64,000 bases of DNA from Coprinellus micaceus (taxonomy: Eukaryota > Basidiomycota > Agaricomycetes > Agaricales > Psathyrellaceae): positions 3,348,001 to 3,412,000 of the forward strand of contig OX596339.1 in the NCBI GenBank assembly GCA_951394405.1, written 5' to 3'. Shown here one piece after another: positions 60,414 through 64,000 of this stretch. The translations under genes and the position numbers were made by a program. Position 1 is the stretch's first letter. The number at the start of each line of letters is the position of its first letter. Below the pieces are notes generated by a model that was not told the origin of the DNA, searched no databases, and saw only the letters and a program-made list of their open reading frames with translations.

Positions 60414-60813
60414 GCGACGCGACATCTTCACACACGGTTTTTACTTCCCTTCGACGACGATCACAACACGATATGTAGTATGGGCATTATTGAAGTCAAT
60501 TCCTATGCTTTTTTTCAAATCTATGCGCGCTTGTTGGGTTAGAGTTGAGTTTTGGGGTCCTAAGCAAAGAGGGCGAGATCGACTGGATGGAGAGCACGTT
60601 TTGGTATCTCTGGAGTGCGATCTTGATTTCCACATCTACTAACGAAAGGCAGAACGAGCTAAACCGACTAATCATGTAGCGCAGAACACACAACTTCCTC
60701 CACAACCACCCAGCCCCCATCGCACCACACCACGCCACACCCAAGCTCGACCTATAGCTCCAAGCCTCCAAGCCTCCAGCCCCCAACCCCCCCTCTCCCC
60801 ACTCCCCAAAACA
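60414..60813. other. convergent intergenic region
   Basis: This is the 3' flank shared by RPS10 and the Pro-rich gene on the other strand. No exon is supported. The stretch 60690-60810 is strongly C-rich (CACCCAGCCCCC and similar). Confidence 0.5.
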
Positions 60814-61785
60814 CTACTTAACACACCTCCGCCTCGCCGGACTCCCAGGCCTCTCCCTCCCCGTCCCAGCCGCCCCCCTCACCCGGTCCCTCAACGTAAA
60901 GTTGAAGTTCTCCTCCTGCGAGCTCCACGGCGACCCCAACGGCGTTGGCGATCCCAGGACCAGCTGCGGGATGGGCGGAGGGTAACAGTACCCCTTCGCC
61001 TTCGCCTTCGCCACGCCTTCCTCATCGTAGTATTCTTCTTTGAAAGGTTTGACCCCACTCGTCGTGGTGTCGAACGGACGCGGGGTCTGGACGAACGTCC
61101 CCGTGGGACCTACGAGGGGCCGACCGCGCGGTCGGTCGGCGCGTGCACCGTTCGAGAGGCTGGCTTGGAGGCGTTCGTGTGCGGCGTTGCCTAGGACGCT
61201 GAGCCTCTGTCTCCCTCCATCCCCATCTCCCTGTCCCCTTCCATGCCCGTGTCCATCCAGGGCACTAGGAGTCCCGTCCGCACCACCACCGAAACCGAGG
61301 CTGAGGCTGGGTAGGGCGTAGGACGGCGAGACGTCCGTGCTGTACTGGCTCGCGTGCCTTGTCGGCTTGCGCTCGGGGGGCGAGGGACGCGGTGGGGATG
61401 TGGGGTTCCAGGGGGAGGGTGTTGTGTAGGCTGAGGGTGGGAGGTCGAAGTTACAGTTACTCCCGAAGGAGGTTGGTTGGCTTGGTGTGGACACCTGGAT
61501 AGCTGCGTTGAGTGACGTTCCTGCCGGTGTTCCTGCGTCTGGGGAACGACCCGGAGGAGAGGCCGAGTCGGCGCGGACCCAACGGGTGTGTGTGCCCTGG
61601 CCTGTGGCGGAGGTCGTTATTTCGAGCTGGGAGAGTGTTGGTTGGGCTTGGAGGGGTTGGGGTTGAGGTTGAGTGTGATGAGCTTGAGGTTGGTGAGCCT
61701 GGGCTTGGAGGGACTGGGGCCGAGGCTGGACGGTGCTCTGGTGGAGGACTTTGCCGCTGCGGGTCTTCATCTTGCACTCGGGCAA
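60814..61785 (-). CDS. hypothetical Pro/Ser/Gln-rich protein
   Basis: A single open frame of 323 codons, no recognised domain. The N-terminal third is Gln/Pro/His-rich (QSLQAQAHQPQAHHTQPQPQ). The middle is Ser/Pro-rich with Gly/His/Asp-rich runs (GHGHGRGQGDGDGG). The C-terminal part is more conserved in character: GTFVQTPRPFDTTTSGVKPF, YCYPPPIPQLVLGSPTPLGS and WSSQEENFNFTLRDRVR, with a basic end RRRCVK. SP and TP sites are frequent, suggesting phosphorylation of a disordered protein; this is inference. Start 61785 is used; an in-frame MKTRSGK lies 5 codons on. A TATA-like element lies about 110 bp upstream. Lack of introns and codon bias leave some doubt. Confidence 0.65.
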   Translation of the reverse strand: MPECKMKTRSGKVLHQSTVQPRPQSLQAQAHQPQAHHTQPQPQPLQAQPTLSQLEITTSATGQGTHTRWVRADSASPPGRSPDAGTPAGTSLNAAIQVSTPSQPTSFGSNCNFDLPPSAYTTPSPWNPTSPPRPSPPERKPTRHASQYSTDVSPSYALPSLSLGFGGGADGTPSALDGHGHGRGQGDGDGGRQRLSVLGNAAHERLQASLSNGARADRPRGRPLVGPTGTFVQTPRPFDTTTSGVKPFKEEYYDEEGVAKAKAKGYCYPPPIPQLVLGSPTPLGSPWSSQEENFNFTLRDRVRGAAGTGRERPGSPARRRCVK

Positions 61786-61894
61786 TACTGAGGTGGGCTC
61801 GTCGGGTTATGTTCGTGAGCGCCTTTAAGCGTAAAGGTATAGTGAGGCGTCGAGGGCGTCCTAGTCAGCGAGGGGATGGTGGCAGACCCCTCCA

Positions 61895-61904
61895 TTTATA
61901 TATA
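61895..61904 (-). promoter_or_regulatory. TATA box of the Pro/Ser-rich gene
   Basis: TATATATAAA reads on the minus strand about 110-119 bp before the start codon at 61785. Confidence 0.5.
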
Positions 61905-62218
61905 CGTGCCACTGGGCTTTGTCCAACGCGACGACGGAGTGGCAACGCGGTAGATACGCTTGGGCCTTTGGCACCGTTTTCGTCGCCACTGATTTCTCTT
62001 TTTTGGGGGGCTTTGTCCGTCTAGGTCTAGACAATGGTGGTGTTGGTCGGGTGGCGAGGTGGGGGGTTCTTAGCCCCATTTTGTGGAGGTGGTGAGTGGT
62101 GAGGTGGACAAAGCGCTGGGGGCAATAGGGCTTGGATTGGTTCTCTGGGAGTTGGGATGTTCAAGTGCATAGGATGTTATGATTGTTATACATCTTGAAG
62201 ACCGCCGCATACAGTCAA

Positions 62219-63982
62219 TCAGAATACCGACACTACGTTCCGCAGATCCTTCCAGTTCGCCTGCCTACTCTCCACGACCTGCCTAGTGAACGAACTGCCA
62301 AAAAGAAAGAAAAAAAAACCCCAAGCCAAGTTCAGATTCTTTCCAAGGGGAAAACGGGAATATAGATCAACTCACCTATAGCGACTACACCCCCTCGACC
62401 CGCTCACGAACAAGTTCGCTCGGGAGACGACCATCTTGTCCAATATCCCAAGGACACCCGTATCCTTCAACAAGTCCCCATTCCCAATTTCGCTCTCATG
62501 GTAGTGGGCTGGGTCCTCGCCGTGCCCTTGGCTAATAGCCATCGAGATATCCACCACCTCCCACCCCTCGAGGTCCCCACCCCCCTCAAAAGCCTTCGTC
62601 AGGATCCCCACAGCATCCTCATGCTGTTCGCCAAACGTCTTGAACGTGCCCGACTTCGCCACCTTACCTGACACCGTCGGCTCGGAGCTGTTCTCTGAAG
62701 TCGAAGAGGCGAGAGGGTACGGGTAGTCGCTCGCGAACCACACCCTCCTCACACCCAACCCCAAATGCCCCGTATCATGCAAGATATCCGAAATTACACC
62801 TACCAGGGCGTGGGCACAGTCCCCCAACACCCCGACGTCGACGGTCTCCATCCTCCAGTGGATCGCAAGGTACGGGCTGCCCGGCGCGAGCTTCGTCGCC
62901 AGGTCCTGCAAGGCGGGCGAGTACTGCAGGGAGACGTCGGAGAGTGCGTCTGGGGGGAAGATGGGTCGGCGGAGGTCCCAGTTGAGGATGAGGACGTCGG
63001 GGTCGGTGGGGTTGGGGTTGGGGGGTTGGAGGGGTTCTTGGAATTGGTTGGGGTGGGTAGGGAGGGTTTCGTCTGGGAAAGGTGGTGTGCTGTCGATGTT
63101 TTTTGCTAAGAGGTCTCCAAACTCCAGAGGAGAGACGGTAGAAGGGTTTTGCGAGTCCAGAGCTACGAACACCGAAGTATCCTCCAGCTCCAGCTGGGTC
63201 CATTTAGACGGGAAGCATCCTGGAAACTCGGTCTCCCGAGCGAGTTCAGTAGGGTATCGGTGGATCACCAAGTCCACAGTCTCGGTATCCTCTTGGGGCT
63301 CCCCAACAGCAGAATCAAGAACTTCCTGTGCTACGGACGCAGCGACAGACAACAACCTCGACCGAATCGGCTTCTTCTGGGCCTCCGACCACAGCCTAAA
63401 GTCGTCCAGCCTAACATATCCTGCATCCCCAGACTCCGCATCTAGCGTTGAAGCCGAACGTCCGCCGAAGAACGGAGCCACGTCGTAGTACGTTTCAAAC
63501 GCGTACTTGTAACACGCACCCATCCTGCTCTTCCCCACATTCGGGAGGACCAAGATCCTGTTCAGGCGCCTGGCCAGCTGGGCGACCTGTGTGAAATGGA
63601 TACGAGCCTTGGACTCTTGTTCTGCCATGCGCAAAGGGAAGAGGAAGCGGCATGCGCGGTGGGAAGGGTGCGCGGGGCCGCAGATATTCGGAGGCTCCTG
63701 GAAGGCGGCTTGGGATGAAGATGAAGACGGCTTCTTTGGGGACCCTCTTAGGGAGGCACGACCTTCGGGTATGTGAAGAATGGCCGGCCAGCGTCGACTG
63801 GTATCGAGTGGTTCGGGGAGTTCTTCGAGTTCTTCTGAGGTGTCCTGCGCGTCGTCGAGCTCGCGTTCGCCTGGGAGGCCATTCGGATCCAACCCGCCGA
63901 ACTTGGCTAGTATCGAGCGGTCGATTGTAGGGTATCGGCGTAGAGGTTCTTTCATAGACTTCTCAACTGAGCGGGTGCCCAT
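62219..63982 (-). CDS. GDP-fucose O-fucosyltransferase-like protein
   Basis: Fungal proteins of this type resemble GDP-fucose protein O-fucosyltransferases. CRFLFPLRMAEQESKARIHF followed by LARRLNRILVLPNVGKSRMG fits the N-terminal Rossmann half. LAIHWRMETVDVG carries the conserved HxR-type substrate motif, and VSRANLFVSGSRGCSR the C-terminal Ser/Gly motif. The main exon (62376-63982) reads to a TGA inside GTGAGT. Using that donor and the acceptor at 62295 adds a second exon (62219-62294) reading SSFTRQVVESRQANWKDLR and ending VVSVF, which completes the family C-terminus. About 560 residues. The start at 63982 is only 18 bp from the window edge and has no visible signal anchor, so the true start may lie outside. 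Enzymatic activity is inferred. Confidence 0.78.
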
Positions 63983-64000
63983 GGGTTTTGCGCTGCCCTC

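Overview
This window looks like nuclear DNA of an Agaricomycete-type basidiomycete. Genes are split by many short GT-AG introns (about 50-80 bp). The housekeeping genes are fungal, and several families present are typical of mushroom-forming fungi: multi-spanning DUF6533-type membrane proteins, fungal SLATT 2-TM proteins and phi-like glutathione transferases. No virus, CRISPR array, rRNA or clearly supportable tRNA was seen.

Layout. 1-5.8 kb is gene-poor. GUA1 (GMP synthase) is at 5.9-8.1 kb and XRN1 (cytoplasmic 5'-3' exoribonuclease) at 10.7-15.8 kb, both on +. Two paralogous DUF6533-type genes lie on - at 15.9-17.7 and 18.8-20.6 kb. Next come a dense AACGTT-motif cluster and an unrecognised multi-exon gene (21.3-23.2 kb, +). 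From 24 to 39.4 kb the order is SLATT (-), secreted CE4 chitin deacetylase (-), two glutathione transferases (-), kinetochore DSN1/MIS13 (+), a third glutathione transferase (-) and a second SLATT gene (+). From 41 to 49.5 kb there are three more DUF6533 genes (+, -, +), the last two being an inverted pair around a Rossmann-fold NAD(P)-binding protein. At the right end are RPS10 (eS10), a Pro/Ser-rich hypothetical protein and an O-fucosyltransferase-like gene.

The least expected part is 49.6-59.5 kb. It is a set of diverged tandem units, five of which carry a tiny gene: a TTTAAGTA box, an ACCACC-type leader, an ATG, one phase-2 intron at the same codon and a basic Gly/Lys/Pro-rich product of 42-64 residues. 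Start, intron phase and reading frame are kept in four copies although the proteins have diverged strongly. The fifth has lost its splice donor. I do not recognise these microproteins from any family.

Functionally the window mixes core metabolism and RNA/translation genes (GUA1, XRN1, RPS10), chromosome segregation (DSN1), cell wall and glycosylation (chitin deacetylase, O-fucosyltransferase-like), detoxification (three GSTs) and locally duplicated membrane families. No operon-like co-regulation is implied. Coordinates of multi-exon genes run from start codon to stop codon, introns included. All gene models come from reading splice sites and protein similarity by eye.
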